Assembly: GCA_964595485.1 (NCBI GenBank)
Contig: CAZQQN010000009.1
Location: 1-64,000, forward strand
DNA: 64,000 bases
Reading direction: 5' to 3'
DNA from: CAZQQN01 sp964595485
GTDB lineage: Bacteria; Bacteroidota; Bacteroidia; CAILMK01; CAYYUA01
Part shown: positions 8,153-17,511 of the stretch, in pieces
Layout: the number at the start of each line of letters is the position of its first letter
How positions within the stretch are numbered: the first letter of the stretch is position 1
Program-made: the position numbers and the translations under genes
The notes under the pieces: generated by a model
Seen by the model: the letters and a program-made list of their open reading frames with translations, nothing else
Databases searched by the model: none
What the model was told of the DNA's origin: nothing

Positions 8153-9697
8153 ATGGCAGATAACAACTTCTTTAAACACCATTGGCGTAATCACCTAATC
8201 CCGCTTTCGCTTTTGACCATTGTCAGCGGAGTACTTTTGTTGAGTGATATTCATGATGATTACCTATGGCAGGATGAAGCCCAGACAGCATTAGTCAGTC
8301 AATCCATTTTAAAATACGGCGTTCCAAAAGCCACGGATGGTAAAAACAGTTTTGCCCAGGTTAAGGACGCAGAATATGGCAAGAATAAAATCTGGAAATT
8401 TCATCCCTGGCTGCCGTTTTACTCAACGGCTGCTTCATTTGCTATCTTGGGGAAATCCACTTTTACTGCCAGGTTGCCTTTCGCCCTATTAGGCGTTTGT
8501 TCAGTGCTACTTCTTTATTTTTTAGGCCTCAAAATTTACAAGGATCAGTCGGTCGCTTTCATAGCGGCCGGACTGCTAAGCCTTTCAGTAGCTTTCCTGC
8601 TATTAGCAACCCAATGCCGTTACTATGCTTTTGCCATTTTTTTCACTTTATCCACTACTCTCAGCTATTTTAAAATGATCAGAGGTGAGCGGTATGGTTC
8701 GATCCTGTTTTTGGTGAGTGCTATCTTTTTGTTTCACTCTCATTACATTTACATAGGAACCTTATTCCTTTCGCTCTTGGCTTACACCTGGTTTTACCAA
8801 CGCCAAGCATTAAAGCAAGTAGTCATTCAAATGGGAATTGTCACCCTGATTAATATCCCGGGCATAATTTGGTTTGCTGGTGTACAGCAAAAAAATGAAG
8901 GCCAATTCCTTTCTTTCAACGACTTTTTCAGTTTCATCACTTCCTACTTCAATCACATTTTAGACTTTCTTTTACCCGTGGTTTTATTGCTTTTATTGGG
9001 AATCCTGGCTTTGATTGGCCTTTTCCAAACACCCGATAAAAAGCCCTCTCAGCCCTACTCAGGTCATCAGTGGGCATTGCCGATCATATACGTTTTGCTT
9101 TCCCTTATTGTTATAGCCTTCCTGGTCCATAAGCCTTATTTCCGGTACATAGGCCCGATAATTCCTTTTCTTTTCCTTTTGATGGCTTTGCTACTCAGGC
9201 TGAGCATGAGAATTCAAGTATTTATACCATTGGCATTCGTTGCTGTATGGGCATTTACCCAGCACATCCATCAATATACAAAGCAGCTTACTCAAGATTA
9301 CCACGGCCCCATGGAAGGGATTTGCGAAGTCCTGAATAAATATGCTAAACCCACTGATACAGTTGCCATTCCTTATGGGGATTTACCAGTTAAATTTTAT
9401 ACAGACCTCCATGTAATCGGAGCTTTGTCTGAAAAAGATTATGAACCTGCTTCAAGAGCTGACTGGATAGTATTAAGAAAGCATAGCATCATGAAGGAAG
9501 ATGCCGCCATGAAAGAGTACATTGTCAATAACATTGACCGGAGTAAATACCAGCAAACACGTATTCCAGCACCCGACTTGCCTTACCAGAACCGTGAAAC
9601 GATGAACATGCATCATTATACTACCCAGAAGAACGCTACCCGTGTTCGCATACTCAGGAGGAAAGATCAGAAAGAACCTGCATCCGCTGACCCTTAA
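8153..9697 (+). CDS. GT39/ArnT-type membrane glycosyltransferase
   Basis: The 514-residue polytopic protein has the GT-C architecture of the PMT/ArnT family (GT39): a first membrane helix (~18-32), then the acidic Asp41-Glu42 pair in YLWQDEAQTA on the first periplasmic loop, ~10 further hydrophobic helices up to ~residue 385, and a C-terminal soluble domain of ~130 residues. Family members transfer sugars from polyprenyl-phosphate donors to lipid or protein acceptors on the outer face of the inner membrane. The GT2 gene at 10949-11647, of the polyprenyl-phosphate-sugar synthase type, could make its donor. It is the first of three co-oriented glycan genes. Confidence 0.8.
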   Translation: MADNNFFKHHWRNHLIPLSLLTIVSGVLLLSDIHDDYLWQDEAQTALVSQSILKYGVPKATDGKNSFAQVKDAEYGKNKIWKFHPWLPFYSTAASFAILGKSTFTARLPFALLGVCSVLLLYFLGLKIYKDQSVAFIAAGLLSLSVAFLLLATQCRYYAFAIFFTLSTTLSYFKMIRGERYGSILFLVSAIFLFHSHYIYIGTLFLSLLAYTWFYQRQALKQVVIQMGIVTLINIPGIIWFAGVQQKNEGQFLSFNDFFSFITSYFNHILDFLLPVVLLLLLGILALIGLFQTPDKKPSQPYSGHQWALPIIYVLLSLIVIAFLVHKPYFRYIGPIIPFLFLLMALLLRLSMRIQVFIPLAFVAVWAFTQHIHQYTKQLTQDYHGPMEGICEVLNKYAKPTDTVAIPYGDLPVKFYTDLHVIGALSEKDYEPASRADWIVLRKHSIMKEDAAMKEYIVNNIDRSKYQQTRIPAPDLPYQNRETMNMHHYTTQKNATRVRILRRKDQKEPASADP

Positions 9698-9838
9698 AGT
9701 TACCTACTTACTTTCCTTCGTATTTATCTTTAATAACTCTTAGTGGATTAAAGGGGGATGCTCGATGATCGCTTTACATATTTTTAATGGTTACCTTTTG
9801 CTATTTTTGAGCCTATTGTGGAGAAATAAAATGAATCA

Positions 9839-10891
9839 ATGGGAATAGCCATCATCACAGGAGCCGCAGGATTGGTAGGGGTTGAAGCCTGTAAAATTTT
9901 CAGCGGCCGGTTTGACCAAATCATCGGAATCGATGCGGATTTCCGCTCCTATTTTTTTGGGCGGAGTTACTCAATAAGCGCCAATGCAGATTGGTTACTA
10001 CATAACTTACCCGATTACGAGCATAAAAATACCGATATAAGAGATCAACAAGCTATTAGTGATTTGTTTGAATCCTATGGTTCAGCCATTAAGCTGATCA
10101 TTAATGCAGCGGCTCAACCAAGTCATGACTGGGCATCCAAGGAACCGGCCACTGATTATTCTATTAATGCCAGCGGACCATTTCAATTATTGGAATTGAT
10201 GAGAAATTATTGCCCTGATGCGGTGTTTATCCAGGTATCTACCAATAAGGTATATGGTGATCATCCAAACCGATTACCTCTGCGCCGTTACCCAGAACGG
10301 TATGACCTGGCTCCGGAACACCCTTATTATTCTGGTATTTCAGAGACTATGCCGGTAGACCAGTGTTTACACTCTCCCTTTGGGGCTTCAAAGCTTGCTG
10401 CGGATATTGTAACGCAGGAATATGGCCTGTATTTTGGTTTAAAGACAAGTGTTTTCCGGGCTGGGTGCATTTCAGGTGGAGCCCATCTTGGCGCAGAAGA
10501 GCATGGTTTCTTATCATACCTGGTCACTTGTGCTCAAAAAGAGCGAACGTACACTGTATATGGTTTCGAAGGCAAACAAGTAAGAGATAATATACATGCG
10601 CGGGATTTAGTGGCCGCTTTCCTGGCTTTTTACCGTGACCCCTCTCCAGGCTCGGTTTACAACATTGGTGGCGGACGGGAAAATGGTTGTTCGGTTTTGG
10701 AGGCTGTAAAATTGGTGGAAAACAGGACTAATAAAAGCCTTGCTTATCAATACAAACCTGAAAAGCGGGTAGGAGATCACCAATGGTGGATTACGGATTA
10801 TACAAAATTCCAAAAAGCCTACCCAGAATGGCAAATCCAATATAATCTCACCGCTACCATTGACGAAATCCTTAACCAACTCAAAGCTTAA
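9839..10891 (+). CDS. NAD-dependent epimerase/dehydratase, CDP-paratose 2-epimerase-like
   Basis: The 350-residue extended SDR has a Rossmann glycine motif at residues 8-14 (GAAGLVG), a D-x-R style nucleotide-binding segment, and VSTNKVYGDHP at 134-142. The stretch HSPFGASKLAADI with AGCISGGAHLGAEEHGF resembles CDP-paratose (tyvelose) 2-epimerases, where F-G-A-S-K takes the place of the usual catalytic Y-x-x-x-K; here Phe181 and Lys185. This suggests a modified deoxyhexose or related nucleotide sugar for surface glycan. The ATG at 9839 is the only usable start: an ATG at 9831 is in another frame and stops at once. The exact substrate is not determined by sequence. Confidence 0.8.
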   Translation: MGIAIITGAAGLVGVEACKIFSGRFDQIIGIDADFRSYFFGRSYSISANADWLLHNLPDYEHKNTDIRDQQAISDLFESYGSAIKLIINAAAQPSHDWASKEPATDYSINASGPFQLLELMRNYCPDAVFIQVSTNKVYGDHPNRLPLRRYPERYDLAPEHPYYSGISETMPVDQCLHSPFGASKLAADIVTQEYGLYFGLKTSVFRAGCISGGAHLGAEEHGFLSYLVTCAQKERTYTVYGFEGKQVRDNIHARDLVAAFLAFYRDPSPGSVYNIGGGRENGCSVLEAVKLVENRTNKSLAYQYKPEKRVGDHQWWITDYTKFQKAYPEWQIQYNLTATIDEILNQLKA

Positions 10892-10948
10892 CCATTAGAA
10901 AGTAGCACTGAATATTTATCAAATGATTGTCTGTCATTCCATAAGCTC

Positions 10949-11647
10949 ATGAAATTAACCATCCTGATACCGGCCAAAAATGAAGAAAAGACCATTGCTC
11001 AAACTGTTAAGCATATTTATCAGGCCCTTAATGAAGCCAACATTGATCATTCCATCCTGGTGATCAATGATCATTCAAAGGACAAAACCGTAGAAACCCT
11101 TCAAACCAAAGTTAATGACATCCCTTCGTTGGTTGTCATGGATAATCCACGCCCAAGAGGCTTTGGCAATGCTATCCGTTTCGGGCTGGATCAATTTGAG
11201 GGTGATGCCGTTGCTATTGCAATGGCTGATGGCGCTGAAGATCCGCATGATATCGTTAAATGCTTCAAAATCCTCAACCAACAGGATATAGATTGTGTTT
11301 TCGGTTCTCGTTTTATAAAAGGCGGAAAAGTACACCAGTATCCCCACCTAAGCTACCTGCTTAACCGCCTCGCCAATCAGATAATCCGCCTTTTCTTCTA
11401 TTGGTCCTACAATGATTTCACCAATTCATTCAAACTTTATAAGCGTGAGGTTATTCAGAACATACCTACTTTAAAATCTCCCGACTTTAGCATAACCATT
11501 GAACTTAGCTTAAAAGCCCTGTCTTACACAAAAAAAATTGCAACCCCACCCATCCAATGGAAAAACAGAGAAAAAGGCCATTCCAAGTTCAGTTTAATCA
11601 AAAATTTACCAGATTACCTTAAAGTGCTTTTGAAAATCAAGTGGTGA
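10949..11647 (+). CDS. Family 2 glycosyltransferase, polyprenyl-phosphate-sugar synthase type
   Basis: The 232-residue protein has the GT2 nucleotide-sugar-binding start (LTILIPAKNEEKTIAQTV), a metal-binding acidic motif in AMADGAEDPHD, and FGSRFIKGGKVHQYP, all typical of dolichyl/undecaprenyl-phosphate mannose synthase-like enzymes. There is no C-terminal membrane anchor, so it is the short cytoplasmic form. It would transfer a sugar from a nucleotide donor to a lipid phosphate carrier, producing the donor for a GT-C transferase such as the one at 8153-9697. It lies 57 bases after the epimerase gene in the same orientation. Confidence 0.85.
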   Translation: MKLTILIPAKNEEKTIAQTVKHIYQALNEANIDHSILVINDHSKDKTVETLQTKVNDIPSLVVMDNPRPRGFGNAIRFGLDQFEGDAVAIAMADGAEDPHDIVKCFKILNQQDIDCVFGSRFIKGGKVHQYPHLSYLLNRLANQIIRLFFYWSYNDFTNSFKLYKREVIQNIPTLKSPDFSITIELSLKALSYTKKIATPPIQWKNREKGHSKFSLIKNLPDYLKVLLKIKW

Positions 11648-11658
11648 TGAAGGCCTCA

Positions 11659-12486
11659 TCATTTCCTCATTTCCTGATCATTAGTACTTAGGGCTTTCGA
11701 CAGCCACTTACTGTAACTTTCATAATAATTCAGGTCGTTGTGGCTACTACCATTGATCGTGGTCAGATGAAACCTATCGGGAAAAGAATCCTTTAACTTT
11801 ACAGAATGGTGATAAGGGATGACATTATCCGCGGTTCCATGGATTGCGTATGCCTGACCACTGTATGTTTTCAAAGACTTATAGTTGTTAAATGGAAATT
11901 TCAACAAAGTAGAATAGGGTAACCCCGGGAAATGTTCAGCAGCTAATTGTTTCATAGAAAAAAATGGCGTTTCAAGGATTAGCCGCTTTGTTTGGTATTT
12001 ATTCGCAACATGAGTAGCCAGGGCACACCCTAAAGAAACGCCGTAAGGTACCACTTCCAGGTCAGGGAAGTTTTCGCTGGCATATTCATAGACAGCCTCC
12101 GAATCCCGGTGAATGTTATTGAACTTTAACGGTCCGTTTGTTTTTCCATACCCCCGATAATCCCAAAGTAACAGATGATACTCCCTATTAACGAAGGATT
12201 TTGAAATGGTTCCCCACATGGCATTATTACTTGCGTTACCATGAAAGTATACAATGATGCCTTTTGGATTATCCGCTTTGAAAAGCAAACTATTCAAAGC
12301 TGTTCCATCATCCGCTTCAATATTGAATTCTTCGTAAATTTGGTGTTCATCGCTGAATTTAAAAACATAGTCTTTGGGCAATTTTTCCGGTTGGAAAATC
12401 ATCTGTTTTTGGGATAAATAGACAAACAGCCCATACAGGAAATAAAGCCCAATCAGTGTAAAGCTTATTATAACTAAAACTCGCAT
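11659..12486 (-). CDS. Membrane-anchored alpha/beta hydrolase (ABHD13/BEM46-like)
   Basis: The 275-residue protein has one N-terminal membrane helix (residues ~3-25) and a periplasmic or membrane-associated hydrolase domain. The oxyanion HGNASNN motif (82-88), nucleophile Ser151 in GVSLG, Asp220 in HGTADNVIP and His249 in SSHND complete a catalytic triad. YRGYGKTNGP is the usual region after strand 4. The substrate is unknown; relatives are serine esterases or peptidases. It is convergent with the glycosyltransferase upstream on the plus strand and stands alone on the minus strand. Confidence 0.85.
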   Translation of the reverse strand: MRVLVIISFTLIGLYFLYGLFVYLSQKQMIFQPEKLPKDYVFKFSDEHQIYEEFNIEADDGTALNSLLFKADNPKGIIVYFHGNASNNAMWGTISKSFVNREYHLLLWDYRGYGKTNGPLKFNNIHRDSEAVYEYASENFPDLEVVPYGVSLGCALATHVANKYQTKRLILETPFFSMKQLAAEHFPGLPYSTLLKFPFNNYKSLKTYSGQAYAIHGTADNVIPYHHSVKLKDSFPDRFHLTTINGSSHNDLNYYESYSKWLSKALSTNDQEMRK

Positions 12487-12683
12487 CCAATCGCTAAATT
12501 TTAATGCAATGATGGTTCAATTACTTTTAAGCAACCTATTCATTATAAATTGCAAGGTATAAAAACCTGTTCGGGATATTAGGGCTCTTTTTAGCATGTA
12601 AAAAAAATCTACTACATGATAAGGTTCTTACTTTTAAAAACCCCTTTAGCTGGCAGAATATCAAATCCATTGAAAAAACGGGA

Positions 12684-13037
12684 ATGGTGAAAATATTGAA
12701 AAGTCTTTATAACGGATTTCGGGGAATCAAGCTAATGATCATTACCCAGAGGAATGCGCAAATTCATACCGGTTTCACATTACTTGGTTTAGCCTTGGGG
12801 GCTTACTTTCCTATTAAGGTTTTCGAATGGTTGGCCATTTTATCAGCAATGGGACTTGTCTGGGTAGCTGAAGCCTTCAATACAGTTGCTGAGTGGCTTG
12901 TTGATGAAATACACCCGCATTATAACCAGAACGCAGGATTCATAAAAGATATGGCAGCGGGAGGAGTTCTTCTGGCCAGTATTTTTGCTGCCGCCATTGG
13001 TTTGGTCACTTTCGTACCAGAATTTTTGAACAACTGA
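12684..13037 (+). CDS. dgkA: Diacylglycerol kinase / undecaprenol kinase family protein
   Basis: The 117-residue protein is a small integral membrane kinase with three hydrophobic helices. The conserved segment AEAFNTVAEWLVDEIHP followed by FIKDMAAGGVL carries the acidic and Asn residues that form the DgkA-family active site. Family members phosphorylate diacylglycerol (proteobacterial type) or undecaprenol (Gram-positive type); which one applies here cannot be read from the sequence. The protein recycles lipid carriers or membrane lipids in the inner membrane. yjbQ follows after 17 bases and is probably co-transcribed. Confidence 0.88.
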   Translation: MVKILKSLYNGFRGIKLMIITQRNAQIHTGFTLLGLALGAYFPIKVFEWLAILSAMGLVWVAEAFNTVAEWLVDEIHPHYNQNAGFIKDMAAGGVLLASIFAAAIGLVTFVPEFLNN

Positions 13038-13054
13038 TTTATAAAAATAAGCAA

Positions 13055-13489
13055 ATGATCGAATTAGAAACGCATAACGTAACTTTCAGCACCAAGGGCA
13101 GCACGGATATTGTGGACCTTTCAGGAGAAGTTGAACGAATATTAAAAGAAACCGGCTTCACAGAAGGCCAGGTGACTGTTTTTGGCATTGGCTCAACTAC
13201 AGGTATAACCACTATTGAGTATGAACCCGGTTTGGTCAATTACGATGTCAACCGGATGTTGGAACAATTAGCACCGTATGGAGTACCCTACGAGCACAAT
13301 AAAACCTGGGGCGATGATAACGGTGCTTCTCATTTACGCTCTTTCCTTACGGGTACATCCAAAACATTTCCTTTTCAAAATGGGCAATTGATAACAGGTA
13401 CCTGGCAGCAAGTGATTTTCATTGATTTTGATACCAGGCCCAGGAATAGGAAAGTAGCTTTGCAATTCATTGGGACTAAAGCTAAATAG
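13055..13489 (+). CDS. YjbQ/UPF0047-family protein
   Basis: The 144-residue protein matches YjbQ in length and pattern: an N-terminal strand region ending in DLSGEVERIL, VFGIGSTTGITTIEYEPG in the middle, and WGDDNGASHLRSFLTG followed by LITGTWQQVIFIDFDTRPR at the C-terminus. The E. coli member was reported to have weak thiamine-phosphate synthase activity; the true role of the family is unsettled. It is cytoplasmic and follows the diacylglycerol kinase gene by 17 bases. It converges on the FAD oxidoreductase gene with only 3 bases between the two stops. Confidence 0.88.
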   Translation: MIELETHNVTFSTKGSTDIVDLSGEVERILKETGFTEGQVTVFGIGSTTGITTIEYEPGLVNYDVNRMLEQLAPYGVPYEHNKTWGDDNGASHLRSFLTGTSKTFPFQNGQLITGTWQQVIFIDFDTRPRNRKVALQFIGTKAK

Positions 13490-13492
13490 GCC

Positions 13493-14749
13493 TTATCCCA
13501 GATATTTGATAACGCGTTCAGCTGCATAACGACCCGAAGCCAAAGCACCATTAGTAGAAGCTGTAACCAAGTGATCCCCTGCAATGAAATGGTTTTCCGG
13601 AATATTCAATGCATAGGGATCTTTCAAGAAATCACCTCTTTCCTTTTTAGGGACGGCATAGTCAATTGAGTAAGTTTGGAGATGTTCCCACCTGTTAACC
13701 GTTTCCCGGCCAAACCAGGATTCCATGTGTTTAAGAACATTTTCGTCAAGGTTTGGATCCTGAATATTGGTCTCATCAATGATAGATAATGAAAGAAGAT
13801 GATTACCATCCGGAGCATAATTGGGGGCAACCTTATCCATGACCGTCAATGAGTTGACAGGACCTCCGCGGTCCCCATCAAGCATCAACATGGGCTCTTC
13901 GGTTGGCGAGACCTCTGTAGAAAAGTAATAACAATAATTGCGGTTATAGCTTACATCAATGTTGTTAATCTCCAGTAAATTAGCCGCCTCAGGGCCCTCA
14001 GTTGCTACTACCACAGCTTTTCCGCTTAATGTTTCACCGGATTGTAACTTCACTTGATTGCCCTCAATTGCTTCTACACGGCTATTGAGGATAATTTGAC
14101 CACTTGGTAAATCAGAAGATAGCTGTATTGGAATGGCTTGCATACCATTTTTAGGCAAGCAAGCATCTCCTTCAGAAAACATCCTGAAAACAAACTCCAG
14201 CATTTTTGAGCCAGTTTGCAGATCGCTATTAAGGTAAATACCTCCAAGGAAAGGCCGGAATAACCGGTCAATAATCTTGTCTGAAAACCCCTCATTCTTA
14301 AGATAATCCAGGGTTGAAAGGTTTTGCTGGTCAGCAAAAATTGTTTCCGGTGATTTATTCATAACCCGGTTTCTTAAGGAAGCCAGCTTAAATTTATCGG
14401 AAAATGTTCCGATCGGGGCAAAAAGGGACCCAAGCGCTTGTAGGGGTTGACTGGTAGGATCTGTTATTTTTTCAAAACGCTCATTAACGCGAATGACCGC
14501 ACCTGGCTTAAAAGCTTTAAATTCAAGGGCATCGTAATCAAGCACCTGATGAGCTTCCGGATAAGCAGATAAAAAAATCTGGAAACCGTGATCCAATAGA
14601 AAGCCCTTGTACTCATCAGTTTTAATACGTCCACCTAATGAATCTGTACTTTCTACTAAGCAGAAATCAACACCTTGTTTTTGTAAATGCCTGGCACAAT
14701 TTATCCCGGCAATGCCACCACCAATAATAATAACTGTTGTATCTCTCAT
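13493..14749 (-). CDS. FAD-dependent amine-oxidase/protoporphyrinogen-oxidase-like protein
   Basis: The 418-residue flavoprotein begins with a dinucleotide-binding motif (VIIIGGGIAGINCARHL, residues 5-21), then GGRIKTDEYKGFLLDHGFQIF, which is the typical start of the amine oxidase/phytoene desaturase superfamily. The C-terminus has HFIAGDHLVTASTNGALASGR, the second FAD-contacting segment. Such proteins oxidise amines, porphyrinogens or carotenoid precursors; the Bacteroidota members of this subgroup are uncharacterised. It has no membrane segment, and no carotenoid or heme biosynthesis genes are close, so a precise substrate is not claimed. Confidence 0.85.
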   Translation of the reverse strand: MRDTTVIIIGGGIAGINCARHLQKQGVDFCLVESTDSLGGRIKTDEYKGFLLDHGFQIFLSAYPEAHQVLDYDALEFKAFKPGAVIRVNERFEKITDPTSQPLQALGSLFAPIGTFSDKFKLASLRNRVMNKSPETIFADQQNLSTLDYLKNEGFSDKIIDRLFRPFLGGIYLNSDLQTGSKMLEFVFRMFSEGDACLPKNGMQAIPIQLSSDLPSGQIILNSRVEAIEGNQVKLQSGETLSGKAVVVATEGPEAANLLEINNIDVSYNRNYCYYFSTEVSPTEEPMLMLDGDRGGPVNSLTVMDKVAPNYAPDGNHLLSLSIIDETNIQDPNLDENVLKHMESWFGRETVNRWEHLQTYSIDYAVPKKERGDFLKDPYALNIPENHFIAGDHLVTASTNGALASGRYAAERVIKYLG

Positions 14750-14879
14750 TTTACTTTTATTACAATTATAATACGGCTATATCATTCAAAGAAACCAGCT
14801 CAGAATATTGTTATTTGCTTTTCCATGCAGGTATTTTAAAAACTTTGTGATGAAGAAAGCATAAGAATACCAAAACAAT

Positions 14880-15272
14880 CTACTCATCTACCACAGTACC
14901 TTTAACATATAATAGCTGAAGGGGTCTGTCAGGTAGATTTGTCTTAACTTGAATAGACTTAAAAAAATCCCCTACTTGAGAAGGATAAAAATCAACATGG
15001 ATGGCTGCCGTATCACCCGGCTGAACAAGCTTATCAGGCCAGGAAGGGGGTAAACATTTACAAGCAGTTTTGGCTCGCTCGATATGTAAAGGACCATCAC
15101 CGGTATTCACGAAGTGGAAATCATGCTCATAGGATTCATCTAATACCGTGGTATCAAAATCATGGGTTTTTTCGAAAAATGCTATCTGGGGCTCTGGCTC
15201 CTGGTAACTCCCAGCAAAAAAGGAAATGAAGGAAAATGGCAATAAGATTGAAAAGAATAACTTTTTAGTCAT
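14880..15272 (-). CDS. DUF1573-domain exported protein
   Basis: The frame opens at 15302, but I prefer the ATG at 15272: it starts a normal signal peptide (MTKKLFFSILLPFSFISFF), has AAAGGG 9 bases upstream, and leaves room from the terminator hairpin that ends at 15308. The ~130-residue product carries one DUF1573 domain, an Ig-like beta sandwich related to ASPM-SPD-2-Hydin folds, with EKTHDFDTTVLDES, FHFVNTGDGPL and VKTNLPD. A paralog lies immediately upstream. The family is abundant in Bacteroidota envelopes and has no established function. The CKCLPP segment corresponds to the CGCTTP segment of the paralog. Confidence 0.8.
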   Translation of the reverse strand: MTKKLFFSILLPFSFISFFAGSYQEPEPQIAFFEKTHDFDTTVLDESYEHDFHFVNTGDGPLHIERAKTACKCLPPSWPDKLVQPGDTAAIHVDFYPSQVGDFFKSIQVKTNLPDRPLQLLYVKGTVVDE

Positions 15273-15307
15273 AAAGCGGTACCCTTTCATTATTACCACC
15301 AATAAAA

Positions 15308-15339
15308 AATCCGCCTGCTGAATAAATAACAGACGGATT
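15308..15339 (-). terminator. Terminator of the upstream DUF1573 gene
   Basis: Read on the minus strand, AATCCGTCTG and CAGGCGGATT form a stem with one wobble pair, followed by a TTTTTT run. It lies 23 bases after the stop of the 15362-15778 gene and separates the two DUF1573 paralogs into different transcripts or provides attenuation. Confidence 0.65.
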
Positions 15340-15361
15340 CAACTTTTTATTAAAACCAGTA

Positions 15362-15778
15362 TTAATTACTTTTTTGAACACGGCCCTTGATGCTTAGCAC
15401 CTCTGTGCCATCTTCTTCAATATTGGTCTTTACTGTAATAGACTTGTGGAATCGGCCTGGTGATCCTGCATCATAAACAGCCTTGATTTTGGCACTTTCA
15501 CCGGGACGGATCGGCTTTTTAGGCCAATGGGGAGTTGTGCAACCACAAGAAGGTTTAACGTTATTCAATTTCAGAGGGGCATCGCCGGTGTTGGTAAACT
15601 CGAAATTATAACTCGCATCTTTACCTTTGGGGATTTTACCAAAATCGTGCGAAGTGGTTTCGAATTCAATTTCCGGAGAGCCTTTAGATCCATTATCACT
15701 TTCCTGGGCATTAACCTCGTTAAAAGAACATATTAGCCCTAAACACAAAAAAATACCTAAAATTTTTCTTACCATCAT
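15362..15778 (-). CDS. DUF1573-domain exported protein, paralog
   Basis: The 138-residue protein has a signal peptide (MMVRKILGIFLCLGLICSF..., cleavage after NAQ at ~25) and one DUF1573 domain: FETTSHDFGKIPKG, YNFEFTNTGDAPL, and VKTNIEEDG. Cys residues in SCGCTTPHWP are the typical family motif. It is clearly homologous to the next gene downstream, suggesting local duplication. It is probably periplasmic or surface-associated. Function unknown. Confidence 0.85.
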   Translation of the reverse strand: MMVRKILGIFLCLGLICSFNEVNAQESDNGSKGSPEIEFETTSHDFGKIPKGKDASYNFEFTNTGDAPLKLNNVKPSCGCTTPHWPKKPIRPGESAKIKAVYDAGSPGRFHKSITVKTNIEEDGTEVLSIKGRVQKSN

Positions 15779-15870
15779 ATTACATGTTTTTTGGTTAGCT
15801 TATACAAATAAACAAAATTCAAACCATTTCATTCTAAACCAGAATCCCTTTTTAAAATTCAACACATAGC

Positions 15871-17511
15871 TCAGGTTACTCTTCCTGCACCCCATAAAAA
15901 ACGCTGACCCACCATCAGGAAAACCATAATAACCCCTAGGCCAAAACCAAGGTAGCCTAAATAGTCGCCATTCAAGGCATAAAATGTTTTTTTATCATTG
16001 ATTGGTAATGTCATGCTAATGGCTCCTTTTGTCCAATATTCAGTCTTTTTGTGGATTTGGCCATTAGGCGTTATAAAACCGGATATGCCTGTATTTGCAG
16101 AACGTGCTATACTCCTACGCATTTCTATAGCTCGCAGTACACTGTATTGAAAATGTTGTTTGTACCCATCCGTATCACCCCACCAGGCATCATTGGTTAC
16201 AATGGTTATTAAGTCAGCATCTTTTTGCACATAATCTCCTACATAATCACCGAAAATAGACTCGTAACAAATGACAGGCGCGATACGCAACGTGTCATAA
16301 ACCCTAAAATTTGAAGCCTCTGCCTGACTACCAAGGCTACCGGAAGTTCCGCCCATTTCAATAGCCAAATTTTGTAGAAAACCAAAAATACTTGGGTAAG
16401 GCATCTTCTCTACTCCCGGTACTAACCTGGATTTATGGTAGAAATCTTTCAGATTACCGGAATCCATGAGCACAGCAGAATTAAACATATCGTAATAACC
16501 TTCGCTATTTCCCCTTTTCCGAGCCGTTGGTGTAGCTTTGTCACTGTAAAACTTATAAGTGGTAACCCCGGATAACAATTTCGCCTCCGGGAATTGACCC
16601 AGGAAATCCTTTACCTTTTTTATCCGGCTTGATTTATTAAAAAGTTTTTCGTTGAAATTACCGGGAATTGAGGTCTCAGGCCAAATTATCAAATCCGTAT
16701 CTTCGTTGCTTTCCTTTTTCGTAAGGTCAAAAAATTTGTTTAACTGCTTATCAAAAGTGGCTTTATTGAACTTTTCTGAATACGGATCTATATTAGGTTG
16801 AACAACAGCAACCTCAATCCTGTGCTTAGGTTCCTTATTAAAATTGATGCTGTAGCTTATCAAAATCGGAACTAAAACTGCTATGATAAATCCTGACCCC
16901 AGAAGAATACTTTTGGAACGGTTTACAGGAACCTTCACTGTCCAAACAAGCTGAATAAATTGAAACACTAGCAAGTTGACCACCCAAATCCATAGTGTAC
17001 CACCAAATGCCCCAGTGTACTCGTACCACTGAACCCAATCCGGCTGCTGGGAAAACACATTGCCCAGGTTTAACCAGGGCCAAGCCAGTTGCCAATTAAG
17101 GTGCAGCAATTCCAGGGAAAACCACATAGTAACCAATGCAATTTGAGATAAGCCAAAACCCCAATTCAGACGCTTCCTTGTCCAGTGATAAATGACAAAA
17201 GGAATACTCATAAGCAGGGAATTAGCAAGAAGAGCCATCAATCCCCCGCCTACGGTAGCATATAGGACCCAGTAAGTAGTAAGAACATTCCAGCCCAATA
17301 ACCCAAGATAAACCCATCCAAAAAAATGCTTAACCTTAGCTTGGGAATTCTTGGTGAATTGATCCTCAAGCAAAAGTAAGGGTACCAACCCTACGAAGAT
17401 CAAAAAAGTTAAAGGCTTCGGTGGCCAACCCAGCCACAGCAATAATGGCGTCAATAAACAAAGCGCCAGATTCCGTAATAAGTTATGGTTTCCCTTCAAT
17501 GACAATGACAA
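15871..17511 (-). CDS. lnt: Apolipoprotein N-acyltransferase Lnt
   Basis: Lnt transfers the third acyl chain to the N-terminal cysteine of lipoproteins at the periplasmic side of the inner membrane. The 546-residue protein has ~6 N-terminal membrane helices (to ~residue 220), a nitrilase domain (~230-500), and a last helix. Catalytic residues are visible: Glu279 in IIWPETSIP, Lys360 in YHKSRLVPGVE and Cys415 in PVICYESIF, matching E. coli Glu267, Lys335 and Cys387. Its start overlaps the end of rsmI by 29 bases, so the two are translationally coupled. The window encodes many lipoproteins that would be its substrates. Confidence 0.95.
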   Translation of the reverse strand: MSLSLKGNHNLLRNLALCLLTPLLLWLGWPPKPLTFLIFVGLVPLLLLEDQFTKNSQAKVKHFFGWVYLGLLGWNVLTTYWVLYATVGGGLMALLANSLLMSIPFVIYHWTRKRLNWGFGLSQIALVTMWFSLELLHLNWQLAWPWLNLGNVFSQQPDWVQWYEYTGAFGGTLWIWVVNLLVFQFIQLVWTVKVPVNRSKSILLGSGFIIAVLVPILISYSINFNKEPKHRIEVAVVQPNIDPYSEKFNKATFDKQLNKFFDLTKKESNEDTDLIIWPETSIPGNFNEKLFNKSSRIKKVKDFLGQFPEAKLLSGVTTYKFYSDKATPTARKRGNSEGYYDMFNSAVLMDSGNLKDFYHKSRLVPGVEKMPYPSIFGFLQNLAIEMGGTSGSLGSQAEASNFRVYDTLRIAPVICYESIFGDYVGDYVQKDADLITIVTNDAWWGDTDGYKQHFQYSVLRAIEMRRSIARSANTGISGFITPNGQIHKKTEYWTKGAISMTLPINDKKTFYALNGDYLGYLGFGLGVIMVFLMVGQRFLWGAGRVT

